34,838 nt of DNA from NCBI RefSeq assembly GCF_015206815.1, contig NZ_JADEXZ010000063.1, positions 1 through 34,838 on the forward strand, given 5' to 3'. A program made the position numbers and the translations under genes. Positions within the stretch are counted from its first letter, which is position 1, and the number at the start of each line of letters is the position of its first letter. Below are positions 7,414 to 16,157 of the stretch, one piece after another. The notes below the pieces were generated by a model. It ran no database searches. It was not told where the DNA came from and worked only from the letters and a program-made list of their open reading frames with translations. Source of the stretch: Fortiea sp. LEGE XX443 (lineage in GTDB: Bacteria > Cyanobacteriota > Cyanobacteriia > Cyanobacteriales > Nostocaceae).

Positions 7414-7626
7414 AGGGTTAAAAGTCTTTTTTTATCTAGGTTTGATCATCTGTTCATATCTTAATCACGTTGGTTGTTGCTATAATTACCGATTTGTGCA
7501 TATCTTAGCTTACGCGATCGCACCAATCCAGAATAATGGGCAAAATTTAAGGGGTAGTTTTGCAACCACCCCCATATTCCCCTCTGATTAGAATTTACTT
7601 TATACATCCTTAGTTAGGATATATAT

Positions 7627-9240
7627 TTATTTTGAAATATTAACTAAATTTTCAACTGGAGCAGTAGCCACGGTTGGCGCTGTAAAAATTTGAGAGTACA
7701 GACTTGTCGGCTGTTGACGCGCCACAACTGGTAGTACTTGGCGAGCGTGAATAGCTACTTCTACTGTTTTCACATCATAAGTCTGCGTTGCTAGTTTGGG
7801 ATAGAAACCGATGCCGATGATGGGAAGTAGTAAACAAGCTGTAATAAATAACTCACGAGGGTTAACATCATTGACGACAGCATCTAGATGTAACTCTTCA
7901 CTTTGCTTACCGTAGAACACTTGGCGGAGCATGGACAGTAGGTAAATTGGTGTCAAAATTACACCCACTGCTGACAGTAGCACAACTACAATCTTGAAGC
8001 TGGAACTGTAAACGTCACTGGTAGCGATACCGAGGAACACCATCAATTCTCCGACGAAGCCGCTCATCCCAGGTAAGGCGAGAGAAGCCATTGCACCAGC
8101 AGTGTAAAGCGCGAAGGTTCTGGGCATTACTTTACCCATGCCACCCATTTTATCCATCATCAAGGTGTGGGTGCGTTCGTAAGTTACACCAGACAGGAAG
8201 AATAAGCTGGCAGCAATCAAGCCGTGGGAAACCATTTGTAACATGGCTCCACTAATGCCTATTTCTGTATAGGAAGCTAAACCAATTAGCACAAACCCCA
8301 TGTGAGCAATGGAAGAGTAAGCCAAGCGGCGTTTGAGGTTGGTTTGAGCAAAGGCGCAACAAGCACCGTAGACAATGTTGACCACACCCAAGATGGCTAA
8401 AACTGGGGCAAAAGCAACATGGGCATTAGGCAACATTTCAATATTGAAGCGGATTAGGGCGTAACCACCCATCTTCAACAACACACCAGCCAAAATCATT
8501 GAACCGGGTGCGGATGCTTCACCATGAGCATCGGGTAGCCAGGTGTGCAAAGGAAAAATCGGCAACTTTACACCAAAGGCAATTAAGAAACCAGCGTAAA
8601 CTAATAATTCAAAGGCTTTGGGATATTGTTTCATTCCCAGAGATGCCATATCAAAGGTGACAGTATCTCCATAGAATGCCATCGCAAAACCTGCTATGAG
8701 GATAAATATTGAGGCAGCAGCAGTATAAAGAATAAACTTGGTAGCAGCATAACGGCGCTTTGCACCACCCCAGATCGAAATTAGCAGGTATACGGGAACT
8801 AGCTCGATTTCCCACATGAGGAAGAACAAGAGCAAGTCTTGGGCTAAAAACACACCCAACTGGGCGCTGTACATCACCAACATCAATCCATAAAACAATC
8901 GCGGCTTGTTGGTAACTTTCCAAGCCGCGAAGATTGCGAGGGTGTTGATTAAGCCTGTGAGCAAGATTAGTGGCATCGACAAGCCATCAACTGCTACAGA
9001 CCAATTTAAACCGATTTGTGGAACCCAAGAGTATTTTTCGACAAATTGGTAGGTTGAGCTTTGAAAATCGTAGTTATGCCAGAAGGCATAAATCATTAAA
9101 GTAAAATCCGCGATCGCTACTCCTAAACCATACCACCGGACTGTTTTTCCTTCTTTGTCTGGAATTATGGGGATGGCTAAGGTTGCCACCAGGGGAAAGA
9201 GAATTATGGCTGTCAGCCAGGGAAATTCCATAGCATTCAT
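7627..9240 (-). CDS. ndhD: NAD(P)H-quinone oxidoreductase subunit 4 (NdhD)
   Basis: This is a proton-pumping antiporter-like membrane subunit of the cyanobacterial NDH-1 complex, which carries respiratory and cyclic electron flow in the thylakoid membrane. It is 537 residues from the ATG at 9240, the normal NdhD length. About 14 hydrophobic helices are present. The conserved glutamates in [14 protein letters not shown] and the [15 protein letters not shown] segment are those of the Nuo M/NdhD family. The longer frame to 9252 would start with TTG, so I prefer the ATG. Cyanobacteria carry several ndhD paralogues. The sequence looks like the NdhD1/D2 type (respiration and cyclic flow) and not the CO2-uptake D3/D4 type, but I cannot assign the number. 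It is a single gene. Confidence 0.94.
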   Translation of the reverse strand: MNAMEFPWLTAIILFPLVATLAIPIIPDKEGKTVRWYGLGVAIADFTLMIYAFWHNYDFQSSTYQFVEKYSWVPQIGLNWSVAVDGLSMPLILLTGLINTLAIFAAWKVTNKPRLFYGLMLVMYSAQLGVFLAQDLLLFFLMWEIELVPVYLLISIWGGAKRRYAATKFILYTAAASIFILIAGFAMAFYGDTVTFDMASLGMKQYPKAFELLVYAGFLIAFGVKLPIFPLHTWLPDAHGEASAPGSMILAGVLLKMGGYALIRFNIEMLPNAHVAFAPVLAILGVVNIVYGACCAFAQTNLKRRLAYSSIAHMGFVLIGLASYTEIGISGAMLQMVSHGLIAASLFFLSGVTYERTHTLMMDKMGGMGKVMPRTFALYTAGAMASLALPGMSGFVGELMVFLGIATSDVYSSSFKIVVVLLSAVGVILTPIYLLSMLRQVFYGKQSEELHLDAVVNDVNPRELFITACLLLPIIGIGFYPKLATQTYDVKTVEVAIHARQVLPVVARQQPTSLYSQIFTAPTVATAPVENLVNISK

Positions 9241-9454
9241 CACTTCTGACAATCGTTTTTTGTTTTCGCTTTTAATTACATTATATTAAGGAATTCGTAC
9301 TTTTGTAAACGTAATTTATCTCCAGAAAATTAAATTTTAGTTTTTGGTGAGAATATATACTCATCAATTCGTCAATTTTGACGACTAACAGGAATAAATA
9401 CTCATCAAGTTTAATGGCAAGTCCATTCTAAATACAAAGTTTTGTAACGTCAAT

Positions 9455-9476
9455 AAAAAAGGTGGCTCATGCCACC
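9455..9476 (-). terminator. Rho-independent terminator of the 9542-10048 gene
   Basis: On the minus strand GGTGGC-ATGA-GCCACC is followed directly by six Ts. It lies 65 bases after the stop of the coiled-coil gene and before ndhD. An outer pair, TTTGTAAC at 9441-9448 and its complement at 9477-9484, brackets the structure. The remainder of 9241-9541 is the ndhD upstream region, with no other gene. Confidence 0.8.
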
Positions 9477-9541
9477 GTTACAAATTTTCACTTATCGTCT
9501 GCCTAAAAGCTGTTTTTACCCATAAGATTTTGGGTGGGATT

Positions 9542-10048
9542 CTACACGATGCGGTTGACAATTGTCCACACATCCCCATCAGAGCGGACATAGGGAACAG
9601 AGATCGTCTTGAATCCCGTAATAAAGGGCTTGTAATAAACCTGCCAATATAAAGGACTGAGATAATCGGCAGATGCTTTCAACAGGCGGATTTCGCTTGC
9701 TAGTTCACCTGCAAGTTCGTTAATGCGCTCGGCATGAACCTGCGCTACCTTTTTCGCTTCTTCTAGCTGCTGCTGTATGGTGAGTTGTTTGGACTCAACT
9801 TGCAAACGAGCTAATTCAGTGTGTTTGTACTGTAGCTGGGCTGCTAAAGCTGCGATCGCATCATCTATACCTTTGAGTTCAGCCGAGAGTTGGGGATTTT
9901 CTCTCGCTTGGCGGCGGTAAGCTTCAACAATTGCTGAAGGTGAATTATCGCCAGATATCACATTATTAATAGTGAGAGCAGCGCGTTCTTGCTGAAGAAC
10001 TTGAATTTGAGACTTGAGTGCTGCGATCTCGGACTGAATCTGCTCCAT
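9542..10048 (-). CDS. Coiled-coil protein, function unknown
   Basis: From the ATG at 10048 this is a 168-residue protein. Residues 1-30 and about 60-125 form heptad-rich coiled coil (starting MEQIQSEIAALKSQIQVLQQE). A C-terminal region with many aromatic residues follows (YLSPLYWQVYYKPFITGF). No membrane segment or enzyme motif is seen. The frame stays open 27 codons further upstream, but those codons are a heptamer repeat and a repeat cassette translated by chance (they read ELRITNYEL), so I exclude them. A clear terminator follows the gene. I do not recognise the family. Confidence 0.72.
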   Translation of the reverse strand: MEQIQSEIAALKSQIQVLQQERAALTINNVISGDNSPSAIVEAYRRQARENPQLSAELKGIDDAIAALAAQLQYKHTELARLQVESKQLTIQQQLEEAKKVAQVHAERINELAGELASEIRLLKASADYLSPLYWQVYYKPFITGFKTISVPYVRSDGDVWTIVNRIV

Positions 10049-10058
10049 AGTTAATACC

Positions 10059-10086
10059 AATTCGTAATTCGTAATTCGTAATTCGT
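10059..10086. repeat. Heptameric tandem repeat, 4 x AATTCGT
   Basis: Four exact copies of AATTCGT lie just upstream of the coiled-coil gene. The same unit recurs after a 95-bp insertion (10182-10192) and again at 31915-31935 after the DUF2949 gene. Confidence 0.9.
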
Positions 10087-10181
10087 AATGACGCTCTCTA
10101 CGAGACGCTAAAAGCGTAGACTTCGGCATGAACTCAGTCGAAGGCTTGCTTCTCCGTAGGAGTACGCGGACTCGCTAACGT
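10087..10181. repeat. Repeat cassette with short palindromes, inserted between AATTCGT heptamers
   Basis: About 95 bases without a reading frame of their own contain several small inverted repeats, including ACGCT-AAA-AGCGT and CTCCGTAGGAG. The second motif is also found at about 4280, so this is a member of a dispersed repeat family. AATTCGT repeats occur on both sides, which suggests that it inserted into a heptamer array. Confidence 0.6.
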
Positions 10182-10291
10182 AATTCGTAATTAAGAAACT
10201 CTGATTTAGTCTGGGTTGTGGGGTTTGAATGTGTTGCCTAATTTTAGAGAATTGGTATAAAGTGCTGAGTTTTGAGTGAAAATACTAATCC

Positions 10292-11221
10292 CTAATCTCT
10301 AACCTCTATTTCATACGTTGTGCCTTGGGTGTTTAAAGAAAGCGATCGCACAACGGCATCAATACCTGTGTCTTTCCAGGCTGTAACCATTGCTAACTCT
10401 ACAGCTTGGGAATGCGCCACATCAGCTAAAGCCAACAGCGTCGGCCCCGCACCACTAATCACCATGCCATAAGCACCAGCCGCCACCGCCGCTGCATTGA
10501 CAGCATCGTAACCAGGAATCAAAGCTTTACGATAAGGCTGATGCAACTTATCTTGTAAAGCCGCCCTTAGCCATTCTCTCTTACCAGTTTCTAAACCGCG
10601 TAACAATAATCCTAAATGGGCGGTATTGAAAATTGCATCTGCACGACTAAATTCCGTTGGTAAAACGCGCCGCGCCTCTGAGGTAGACAATTCAAAATTA
10701 GGAATTGCTACTACTGGGACAATATCTTCATGCCAAGGAACATCACAAATTTCCCAACCAACATCACTAGTAGCAGCCAGACGACATCCCCCCACCAAAG
10801 CTGGAACTACATTATCAGGATGTCCTTCCATTGCGATCGCTAACTCCATCACCTGCACCTGAGATAGAAGTTCACCCGCCAGTTGATTCGCCGCCACCAA
10901 ACCGCCAACAATTGCTGTTGCTGAACTACCTAAACCCCTCGCCAGTGGTACACCCAAATCAATCTCAATTTCTACAGGTGGCGGTGTCTGATCTATATAT
11001 TGATATAACTTCAAAAACGCCTGATAAAGTAAATTACTTTCATCAGTTTGCACTCGTTCCGCTTCTGCACCTGTGACATGAATAGTTAAACTGCCGTCAT
11101 CCAAGCGTGTAAATTTAAACTGGTTACAAAACGTCAAAGCTGCACCGATGCAATCAAAACCCGGCCCCAAATTAGCTGTTGTAGCGGGAACCTTAACCGT
11201 GACAGAAGAAATAACAGACAT
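10292..11221 (-). CDS. thrB: Homoserine kinase (ThrB)
   Basis: ThrB phosphorylates homoserine with ATP, the step before threonine synthase in the cytoplasm. The protein is a GHMP-superfamily kinase of 309 residues from the ATG at 11221. It shows the N-terminal signature KVPATTANLGPGFDC, the ATP-binding loop GLGSSA at 96-101, and a C-terminal GAYGMVISGAGPTLLAL motif 3. The frame extends 11 codons upstream to 11254. I prefer 11221 because the protein then begins as the family usually does and has AGGTGAG about 10 bases upstream. It stands between the coiled-coil gene and dnaG, all on the minus strand but with gaps of about 200 bases. Confidence 0.94.
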   Translation of the reverse strand: MSVISSVTVKVPATTANLGPGFDCIGAALTFCNQFKFTRLDDGSLTIHVTGAEAERVQTDESNLLYQAFLKLYQYIDQTPPPVEIEIDLGVPLARGLGSSATAIVGGLVAANQLAGELLSQVQVMELAIAMEGHPDNVVPALVGGCRLAATSDVGWEICDVPWHEDIVPVVAIPNFELSTSEARRVLPTEFSRADAIFNTAHLGLLLRGLETGKREWLRAALQDKLHQPYRKALIPGYDAVNAAAVAAGAYGMVISGAGPTLLALADVAHSQAVELAMVTAWKDTGIDAVVRSLSLNTQGTTYEIEVRD

Positions 11222-11427
11222 CTGCAAATACTCACCTAACCAATCAATTAGCATCCCACGTAAAGGGTTGATTTGCTCAAGAGTCTTGCTAATTGCTGCA
11301 AGTTATGGTTTTTAAAACTGCATATATGAGCCATTTTAGTAAAACTTCTTTCTCAGTCCCAATAGCCAAAGCAACTTATAGCAAATCAGTGAGTGAAAAC
11401 TGCCGCAGGCGATCGAGTTCTGATACT

Positions 11428-13329
11428 TTAGTTACTATATTTCAGTACTTCTTCTATGGAAACACAACGCTGTTTGTCTAATTCTAAACACAGCCGTTTT
11501 TCGGATTGGAAATTTTCTCCATATAATTCAGAACCAGTTTGTATCCATAGTTCCTCGAAGTGACGACGGCGTTTTTCTCGCATCACCATTTCCATACAAG
11601 CAAGTGCAGCTTGAATTACATGAGGAGCACGCTGTATGTCTTTCTCAGTTTTCTCACTTAAATGAAACAGATGAGAAATCAGTCCTAAATCTTCAGCTAA
11701 TTCTAAATATTTATCTTGCAGACTCGATATTAAATCAACTTGCTCATGGGTAAAGTTTAAAATCTGTTGCCATAAAAAGCGGTGATGAGAAAAACTCAAT
11801 TCTAAATTTCGTGCCTCTAGTTCATTCAAAATCCCTTGACGTTGTTCAGGACAGTGAAGATGAATCCGTAGTAACAAAGCCTCTGCCAATTCTAAAAGAC
11901 TACCTTCTGATGTAGTATTTTTTTGTTGGTCATCTATATATTTCTGTTTTCGTAAAGGTATTGATTGACGGTACGTAGCCGCAGGCGCAATTTGAGTTAA
12001 CAGATTTTCTGCTCGTAAGGATATCAGGTTTGTATCGCCCAAACTGAGAATTTCGGCGCAGCGCCCAATGTAATAGTTGCGCGTATCATTATTCGCTATA
12101 TTTTTAAGTAACTTTACTATCTCCTGAGTTACCTGTTGAAAATCGGTAGCCTGTTTTAAGTCGCGGTCTTTGGTAATTTGTTGAATCTGCCAATCTAGCC
12201 ACAGTGGAGCATTTGCCAATAGTTGCCCATAATCTTCTGCACTATGACTGTGCAAGTATTCATCAGCATCTTTACCATCGGGGATATTGAGAATTTTGAG
12301 TTGGACTTCGCCTTTGTATGCTAAATCAGCAATTTCGCCGATCGCTCTTTCCGCCGCATTTGTCCCAGCTTTATCTGCATCAAAGTTGAGAACTAACTGT
12401 TTAGAGTCGGTGTAACGTAATACCAAGCGGACTTGTTCTAAACTCAGGGCTGTACCGAGAGAGGCGACAGCGTTATTAATACCAGCAGCGTGGAGAGCGA
12501 TCGCATCAAAATATCCTTCCACTACCACAGCTTGATCTAATTGAGCAATCCCAGTTTTGGCTAAGTCGATGGCGAATAAAGTTTTACCTTTACTAAACAG
12601 TTCTGTTTCTGGTGAATTGAGATATTTTGGTTGCTCATCTGTTAAAGTTCTACCACCAAAAGCTATGACTCGCCCTTGAATATCGCGGATGGGAATGATC
12701 AGGCGATCGCGAAATACATCATAATAACCGCCGCTTTCTTTACGCGGCTTAATTAATCCTGCTTTTTCTACAAGTTGCACTGGGTAATGTTTATTTTCCA
12801 CCAAATAGCGGTACAGCGTTTCCCAACCTGCGGGGGCGTAACCCAAACCAAACTGCTGAATTGTTTCTTCCTTAAGTTGACGGTTAGAAAGTAAATACTG
12901 CATCGCTTTTTGCGCCTGAGTTTGCCGCAGGGCGTGTTGATAAAAATGGGCTGTTGCCGCCAGAACTTCATATAATTGTTCATGCAATGACAACTGACGC
13001 TGTAATTCCTGTCTTTGCTCAGGTTCTAGAGTTTGTACAGAAACTTGATAACGCCGTGCTAAATCCAGCACTACTTCTGTAAACGATTGTTTCCCCAAAT
13101 CCATCAAAAATTTAATGGCATTTCCACCAGCTTGACAGCCGAAGCAATAATACATTTGCTTACTCTGGCTGACTGTAAAGCTAGGACTTTTCTCATTATG
13201 AAACGGACACAAACCGACAAAATCTTTACCACGCTTGCGTAAAACTACGTGTTCTGAGATCACATCCACAATGTCAGCACGTTGTTTAATTTCCTCAATT
13301 GTGTCTGGGTGCAAGCGGGGAATTTGCAT
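11428..13329 (-). CDS. dnaG: DNA primase (DnaG)
   Basis: DnaG makes the RNA primers for replication at the fork. The 633-residue protein has the usual order of domains. First is an N-terminal CHC2 zinc finger, with Cys41 and His44 in CPFH and Cys62 and Cys65 in CFGC. The RNA polymerase core with a TOPRIM fold follows, with Glu271 in VVEGYFDA and Asp317 and Asp319 in NFDADKAG. The C-terminal helicase-interacting region is less conserved. The ATG at 13329 is taken as the start because the longer frame begins with TTG at 13338. In many bacteria dnaG neighbours rpoD or rpsU, which is not the case here. Confidence 0.95.
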   Translation of the reverse strand: MQIPRLHPDTIEEIKQRADIVDVISEHVVLRKRGKDFVGLCPFHNEKSPSFTVSQSKQMYYCFGCQAGGNAIKFLMDLGKQSFTEVVLDLARRYQVSVQTLEPEQRQELQRQLSLHEQLYEVLAATAHFYQHALRQTQAQKAMQYLLSNRQLKEETIQQFGLGYAPAGWETLYRYLVENKHYPVQLVEKAGLIKPRKESGGYYDVFRDRLIIPIRDIQGRVIAFGGRTLTDEQPKYLNSPETELFSKGKTLFAIDLAKTGIAQLDQAVVVEGYFDAIALHAAGINNAVASLGTALSLEQVRLVLRYTDSKQLVLNFDADKAGTNAAERAIGEIADLAYKGEVQLKILNIPDGKDADEYLHSHSAEDYGQLLANAPLWLDWQIQQITKDRDLKQATDFQQVTQEIVKLLKNIANNDTRNYYIGRCAEILSLGDTNLISLRAENLLTQIAPAATYRQSIPLRKQKYIDDQQKNTTSEGSLLELAEALLLRIHLHCPEQRQGILNELEARNLELSFSHHRFLWQQILNFTHEQVDLISSLQDKYLELAEDLGLISHLFHLSEKTEKDIQRAPHVIQAALACMEMVMREKRRRHFEELWIQTGSELYGENFQSEKRLCLELDKQRCVSIEEVLKYSN

Positions 13330-13478
13330 GATGGTCAAGAGTTAATAGCCATTAAGTTTGGAGAAATAACAAAGGACAAACGACAAAAGGATTCTGATAG
13401 CTATTATATTCTTGTTGCTAGACGAAAAATTATGTATAGAATTGCTTACCCTTGATTTTATAAGAGGAAATACTGAAG

Positions 13479-14819
13479 ATGGGGCGTATTTTTATTTCGG
13501 CGGCTCACGGAGGCAGAGAAACGGGAGGAATCGATCCAGGTTCGATCGCAGGTGGAACAACCGAAGCCAGAGAAATGATTCTGCTGCGGGATTTGATTGT
13601 GACAGAATTGCGATCGCGGACTTTTGAAATTTTGGCAGTTCCTGACGATTTAAGTGCTGCTGAAACCATCGCTTGGATCAATTCTCGTAGTCGTCGGGGT
13701 GATGTCGCCCTAGAAATTCATGCTGATTCAGCCAGCAGTCCGACTGTGCGTGGGGCTAGTGTATTTTACATTGCTAATAATAGTGAGCGTAGAAGTAATG
13801 GTGAACTGCTTTTGGTAGGATTGTTGCGTCGTGTTCCCCAATTACCCAATCGTGGAGTCAAACCAGATACAGATAGTGGCTTGGGAAGTTTAGCATTCTG
13901 TCGCCAAACTACACTGCCTTCATTATTAATGCAAGTCGGATTCCTCAGCAGTCCTGACGATCGCGCATTGCTGCAAAACCGTCGCCGCGATTTTGCTTTG
14001 GGTATTGCCGATGGATTAGCATCTTGGAGTCGTGTTATAGATCCCACACCGGGAACGCCTATAGAACAAACTTATCCATCTATAAATATCAACATCAACG
14101 GGCAGAACTACCAAGAACAAGGAATACTAGTTAATGGTAATGCTTACATCCCCATTGATTTAGTTGATCGCTTGCGGATTGATCTAACAAAAGCACCGAA
14201 TGTCAACCGCATTACTTACCGTAGAGTAGTATATGTTAAAGCCATAGAACTACGTAGTTTTAATATTTCCGTCAGTTGGGATGCAGGAACACGCACTGTT
14301 AACTTACGTTCTATTTTAGTGATTTGCCCCGGTCAAATGGATCAAATTATCTCTCGTGGTAATACCTCAGAAGTACAGTTGCAACTATTTCTGAGAAATA
14401 ACAATGAGAATGCTTTGGTAAAGTTTCCAGATTTACCAAAACTCTATCGAGAAGAAGCCACAACCGAAGGTGTAAATTACGATATTGCTTTCTGCCAAAT
14501 GTGTGTAGAAACCGGATTTTTACGCTTTGGCGGTGATATTCGACCAGAACAAAATAATTTTGCCGGACTTGGTAGTATTGGTGGCGGTGCAGCGGCTGCA
14601 TCCTTTGAAAGTGCCAGAATTGGAGTCAGGGCGCATATTCAACATTTAAAAGCTTATGCCAGTTTAGAACCTTTGGTCAATGAAGTTGTTGACCCAAGAT
14701 TTCGCTTTGTCACCCGTGGAATTGCACCCTCAATCAGCCAACTTTCCGGTCGTTGGTCAGCAGATTTAGACTATGGTGCGAAGATTACAGCTATGCTGCA
14801 ACGGTTATATGATATATGA
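13479..14819 (+). CDS. N-acetylmuramoyl-L-alanine amidase fused to a glucosaminidase domain
   Basis: This 446-residue protein would act on peptidoglycan. Residues 1-185 form an Amidase_3 domain with zinc-ligand candidates His10 (ISAAHGG), Glu29 and His81 (LEIHADS). At the position where Amidase_3 enzymes keep their catalytic Glu, before the GF motif, the sequence is MQVGFLSSP with Gln152. Residues 200-285 resemble a copper-amine-oxidase-N-like beta domain. Residues 290-446 resemble a glucosaminidase domain with VETGFLRFGG and NNFAGLG motifs. No signal peptide is seen, since the protein starts directly with the amidase strand. GAGG lies 11 bases before the ATG. The last codons (LQRLYDI) lie in a 16-bp sequence that is repeated after the following toxin-antitoxin pair. 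Confidence 0.85.
   Translation: MGRIFISAAHGGRETGGIDPGSIAGGTTEAREMILLRDLIVTELRSRTFEILAVPDDLSAAETIAWINSRSRRGDVALEIHADSASSPTVRGASVFYIANNSERRSNGELLLVGLLRRVPQLPNRGVKPDTDSGLGSLAFCRQTTLPSLLMQVGFLSSPDDRALLQNRRRDFALGIADGLASWSRVIDPTPGTPIEQTYPSINININGQNYQEQGILVNGNAYIPIDLVDRLRIDLTKAPNVNRITYRRVVYVKAIELRSFNISVSWDAGTRTVNLRSILVICPGQMDQIISRGNTSEVQLQLFLRNNNENALVKFPDLPKLYREEATTEGVNYDIAFCQMCVETGFLRFGGDIRPEQNNFAGLGSIGGGAAAASFESARIGVRAHIQHLKAYASLEPLVNEVVDPRFRFVTRGIAPSISQLSGRWSADLDYGAKITAMLQRLYDI
14797..14812. repeat. 16-bp direct repeat, left copy, at the 3' end of the amidase gene
   Basis: TGCAACGGTTATATGA here is repeated exactly at 15596-15611. The two copies bracket the toxin-antitoxin pair. The left copy encodes LQRLYD of the amidase. 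Confidence 0.85.
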
Positions 14820-14847
14820 ATAATGTTAGTCAACAGGCGATCGCTAT

Positions 14848-15252
14848 TCAAGCAGAACGCCAATTTTCAATTTGTAAATCAGGTACTCTTTGAAATTCTC
14901 GGACATTAGATGTAACCAAAATGCGGTTATTGACTACTGCTGTGGCTGCGATTAGTACATCATAAGCACCTATCGGTAAGCCTGCTAGTTTGAGCAAGCT
15001 TCTAATTTGGGCGGCTTGTTCTGCTTCTTTGGAGTCAAAAGGTAAAATTGTAATTGAGCTTAATAAAGTTTCAATAATAGATTGAATTTTAACGGCGCGT
15101 TGTGGATTAATAGCTAATCCATACTTCACTTCCATAACTGTTAGAGAGGAAACAAAAATCTCAGCACTAGATGTTGATTTTAATCGGTTGAGGGTATTTG
15201 TTTCTCCTTTGACAAAATCACTAATTACGCAAGTATCTAGTAGATAAACCAT
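14848..15252 (-). CDS. vapC: PIN-domain ribonuclease toxin (VapC-like)
   Basis: This 134-residue protein is a PIN-domain ribonuclease, the toxin of type II toxin-antitoxin pairs of the VapBC sort. Acidic active-site residues are visible at Asp6 (LLDTCVISDF), Glu41 (VMEVKYG) and Asp98 (GAYDVLIAA). The closing motif VTSNVREF has Asn116 where many relatives have Asp or Asn. The gene starts two bases after the stop of its upstream partner, so the two are translated together. RNA targets are unknown. The pair lies between two 16-bp direct repeats and may have been inserted at the end of the amidase gene. Confidence 0.88.
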   Translation of the reverse strand: MVYLLDTCVISDFVKGETNTLNRLKSTSSAEIFVSSLTVMEVKYGLAINPQRAVKIQSIIETLLSSITILPFDSKEAEQAAQIRSLLKLAGLPIGAYDVLIAATAVVNNRILVTSNVREFQRVPDLQIENWRSA

Positions 15253-15254
15253 AA

Positions 15255-15470
15255 CTAAAGTTCGATTTCTTTCGGTGGTAAAAGTTCATCTCGATATGAT
15301 TCAAAGATGATGTTCTCTTCTACACCTTGATATTCCATGATTGTTTTTGGCCAAGTTGTGGTTTTGGTTTCTAAGAAAGTTACAAAGACTTGGCTTTCGG
15401 TAATGCCTTGCGGTATTTCATCTAATTCAATTTTGCCGTTTTTATAAGTTCCTTGAATTGTTTTTAACAT
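15255..15470 (-). CDS. Antitoxin paired with the VapC-like toxin
   Basis: This 71-residue protein lies directly upstream of the toxin and begins MLKTIQGTYKNGKIEL. That beta-strand pattern resembles the small antitoxin families (DUF104/AF2212-like or DUF2281-like) that accompany PIN toxins in cyanobacteria. The C-terminal half ends in an acidic-basic tail (RDELLPPKEIEL) that could bind the toxin. A perfect AGGAGGT lies seven bases before the ATG, much stronger than other sites in this window, as expected if antitoxin must be made in excess. The gene order (antitoxin first) supports the assignment. DNA binding is not obvious from sequence. Confidence 0.75.
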   Translation of the reverse strand: MLKTIQGTYKNGKIELDEIPQGITESQVFVTFLETKTTTWPKTIMEYQGVEENIIFESYRDELLPPKEIEL

Positions 15471-15595
15471 AGATATGACCTCCTAAATGAATTTTAACCC
15501 ATGTCTTATGGACTGTTATTTTATACTATTTCTTATAAAATATAAGGCTGGTTAGAACATAGTAAAAACCAGTCAAAGTTAAGTTATTGATATAG

Positions 15596-15611
15596 TGCAA
15601 CGGTTATATGA
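15596..15611. repeat. 16-bp direct repeat, right copy, beyond the toxin-antitoxin pair
   Basis: This is an exact copy of 14797-14812. Read on in the amidase frame from here, the sequence gives QRLYEPARLI and then TAA, which could be the original end of the amidase gene. Confidence 0.85.
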
Positions 15612-15669
15612 ACCAGCCAGATTAATATAAGAATTTGTTAAACGCAAAATCATGCAGAGTTAGAGTTGC

Positions 15670-16086
15670 TTACATAGGAGGAAGAATACCAAGTTGTTGC
15701 ATCAATGCCATGATATCGGCTTGTCCCCAGTGTTCGACGACTTTGCCATCAATAATGTGGTCGATGTGCATGACTGAAAATGCAACTTGCTGGCCTGTGG
15801 GAGAAAAACCTAACAATTCTCCCTGATGAGTACCGCTGAATATGCCACGGGTAACGACTTTATCATTCTCAACAATCACGTCTGCAAATGTGTGCTTACC
15901 ATCAGGAAAGGCAGAACGCATCATCAATCCATATTCTATAAAGCCGTCTAAATCGAGAGGTTCCGATGCGCCTGTTGTGTGGGCGATAAAATTCGCTGCT
16001 ATGACTCTTTTGGCTTGTTCAACACTTCCATTGTCAAAGGCTTGGTAGAATTCTAGGGCGATCGCTTTGTTTTGTTCGGTAGACAT
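15670..16086 (-). CDS. SnoaL-like / ester cyclase family protein
   Basis: This 138-residue protein has the NTF2-like cone fold of the SnoaL polyketide-cyclase family. Signs are the N-terminal helix EQNKAIALEFYQAFDNGS, ANFIAHTTG, and the C-terminal VMHIDHIIDGKVVEHWGQAD. Such proteins in cyanobacteria are usually small-molecule-binding proteins of unknown substrate. It is not placed beside polyketide genes here. The ATG at 16086 has no strong ribosome binding site. It is a single gene between the toxin-antitoxin cassette and the Omp85 gene, all on the minus strand. Confidence 0.85.
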   Translation of the reverse strand: MSTEQNKAIALEFYQAFDNGSVEQAKRVIAANFIAHTTGASEPLDLDGFIEYGLMMRSAFPDGKHTFADVIVENDKVVTRGIFSGTHQGELLGFSPTGQQVAFSVMHIDHIIDGKVVEHWGQADIMALMQQLGILPPM

Positions 16087-16157
16087 GATTTGAGTGATAA
16101 CAGTGTATTAAGCATTTAAATACCGTCATATCCAACCAGAGTCAAGAGTAAACACTG

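Noticed and set aside
7409-7591. A 60-codon plus-strand frame between the disordered protein gene and ndhD
   Set aside because: It starts inside a heptameric repeat, has no ribosome binding site and its translation shows no recognisable pattern.
9241-9252. ndhD start at 9252
   Set aside because: That codon is TTG. An ATG follows four codons later and gives the usual NdhD beginning.
10049-10129. N-terminal extension of the coiled-coil gene by 27 codons
   Set aside because: These codons translate an AATTCGT array and a repeat cassette (ELRITNYEL). The coiled coil begins at the ATG at 10048.
13412-13627. 71-codon frame overlapping the start of the amidase gene
   Set aside because: It overlaps the conserved amidase domain in another frame, and its Arg/Asn-rich translation is a shadow.
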